Assembly: GCA_026707335.1 (NCBI GenBank)
Contig: JAPOXB010000127.1
Coordinates: 1 to 14,960 of the forward strand
Reading direction: 5' to 3'
DNA: 14,960 nt
From: Chloroflexota bacterium
Lineage (GTDB): Bacteria; Chloroflexota; Dehalococcoidia; Bin125
Below, piece after piece: positions 14,841 to 14,960 of the stretch; position 1 is the first letter of the stretch; each line of letters begins with the position of its first letter. The notes below the pieces were generated by a model that was given only the letters and a program-made list of their open reading frames with translations, ran no database searches and was not told where the DNA came from. The position numbers were made by a program, and so were the translations under genes.

Positions 14841-14846
14841 TAAGCT
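14841..14846 (+). promoter_or_regulatory. TAAGCT -10 box before the partial amidase gene
   Basis: GCTAAGCT lies 38 bases upstream of the ATG at 14885 and fits the TAnnnT/GCTA pattern of the window. GAGG (14875-14878) serves as ribosome site six bases before the ATG. The box lies outside the palindromic repeat. Confidence 0.35.
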
Positions 14847-14884
14847 GCCCGCGAAGTAATGCAGCAGGTGGAGTGAGGTACCTC

Positions 14885-14960
14885 ATGCCGGACGACCCAG
14901 CCCTTTGGCCGGCGACGCGCCAAGCCGCCGCGATCCGCGCCGGGCAGTTGCGCAGCGCGG
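14885..14960 (+). CDS. N-terminus of a probable amidase (GatA-like), cut by the window end
   Basis: Twenty-five codons are open to the window edge. The text PATRQAAAIRAGQLRSA resembles the first helix of amidase-signature enzymes, which typically read 'A..IR.G.lsS.EL' before the catalytic domain. No catalytic residue is within view, so the call rests on this short match and on a sound ribosome site (GAGG, six-base spacing) with a -10-like box upstream. If correct, the protein would hydrolyse an amide bond in the cytosol. Any other protein with a similar helix is possible. Confidence 0.45.
   Translation, partial: MPDDPALWPATRQAAAIRAGQLRSA

Overview
The window is very GC-rich (roughly 70% by eye) and densely coding: 13 protein genes, two of them cut by the window edges, no RNA genes, no CRISPR array and no insertion sequence. 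No stretch longer than about 160 bases lacks a gene. The gene set combines an F420-type luciferase-like oxidoreductase, an enolase-superfamily dehydratase, two CaiB/BaiF CoA-transferase genes, a TauD-type dioxygenase, an aldehyde:ferredoxin oxidoreductase with a MoaD-like partner, and a DUF3179 lipoprotein. Together with simple TAnnnT -10 boxes, this suits an uncultured Chloroflexota bacterium of the SAR202/Dehalococcoidia type. That placement is an inference from gene content. A high-GC actinobacterium or thermomicrobium is not excluded, and there is no phylogenetic marker in the window.

Region 1 (1-2925, minus strand) is a tightly coupled four-gene operon read from a good promoter at about 2970-2999. 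It encodes a 90-aa protein of unknown function, a retropepsin-like clan AA aspartic protease, a DUF1537 four-carbon acid sugar kinase and a PdxA-family dehydrogenase whose C-terminus lies off the window. The last two are the known pair that phosphorylates and then oxidatively decarboxylates threonate/erythronate-type acids. Successive genes overlap as GTGA, ATGA and GTGA.

Region 2 (3090-5208, plus strand) is divergent from region 1. It carries a luciferase-like F420-dependent oxidoreductase and a mandelate racemase/galactonate dehydratase-like enzyme. The latter lacks the usual first metal-binding Asp. Region 3 (5243-7292, minus strand) is convergent with region 2 and holds a CaiB/BaiF CoA-transferase followed by a short-chain dehydrogenase. 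Region 4 (7369-7740, plus strand) is a single 123-aa Arg-rich protein of unknown function, apparently read from a leaderless promoter. Its stop codon overlaps that of the convergent DUF3179 gene in a shared CTAG.

Region 5 (7737-12896, minus strand) runs MoaD-like protein, TauD/TfdA dioxygenase, an 814-aa tandem CoA-transferase and a DUF3179 lipoprotein. The last three are coupled by ATGA and GTGA overlaps. Region 6 (13008-14726, plus strand) is a tungsten-type aldehyde:ferredoxin oxidoreductase divergent from the MoaD-like gene. A palindromic multi-hairpin repeat follows it, and then the first 25 codons of a probable amidase.

The genes read as catabolic modules for small organic acids: dehydration, phosphorylation and oxidative decarboxylation on the left, and oxygenation, aldehyde oxidation and CoA activation on the right. 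Substrates cannot be assigned from sequence alone. The most notable points are the protease/unknown pair locked into an acid-sugar operon, the enolase-superfamily protein without a standard metal ligand, the fused CoA-transferase in a coupled operon with a dioxygenase and a lipoprotein, the MoaD-like protein whose Gly-Gly is not C-terminal, and the recurrent TAnnnT promoter layout, including two apparent leaderless starts.
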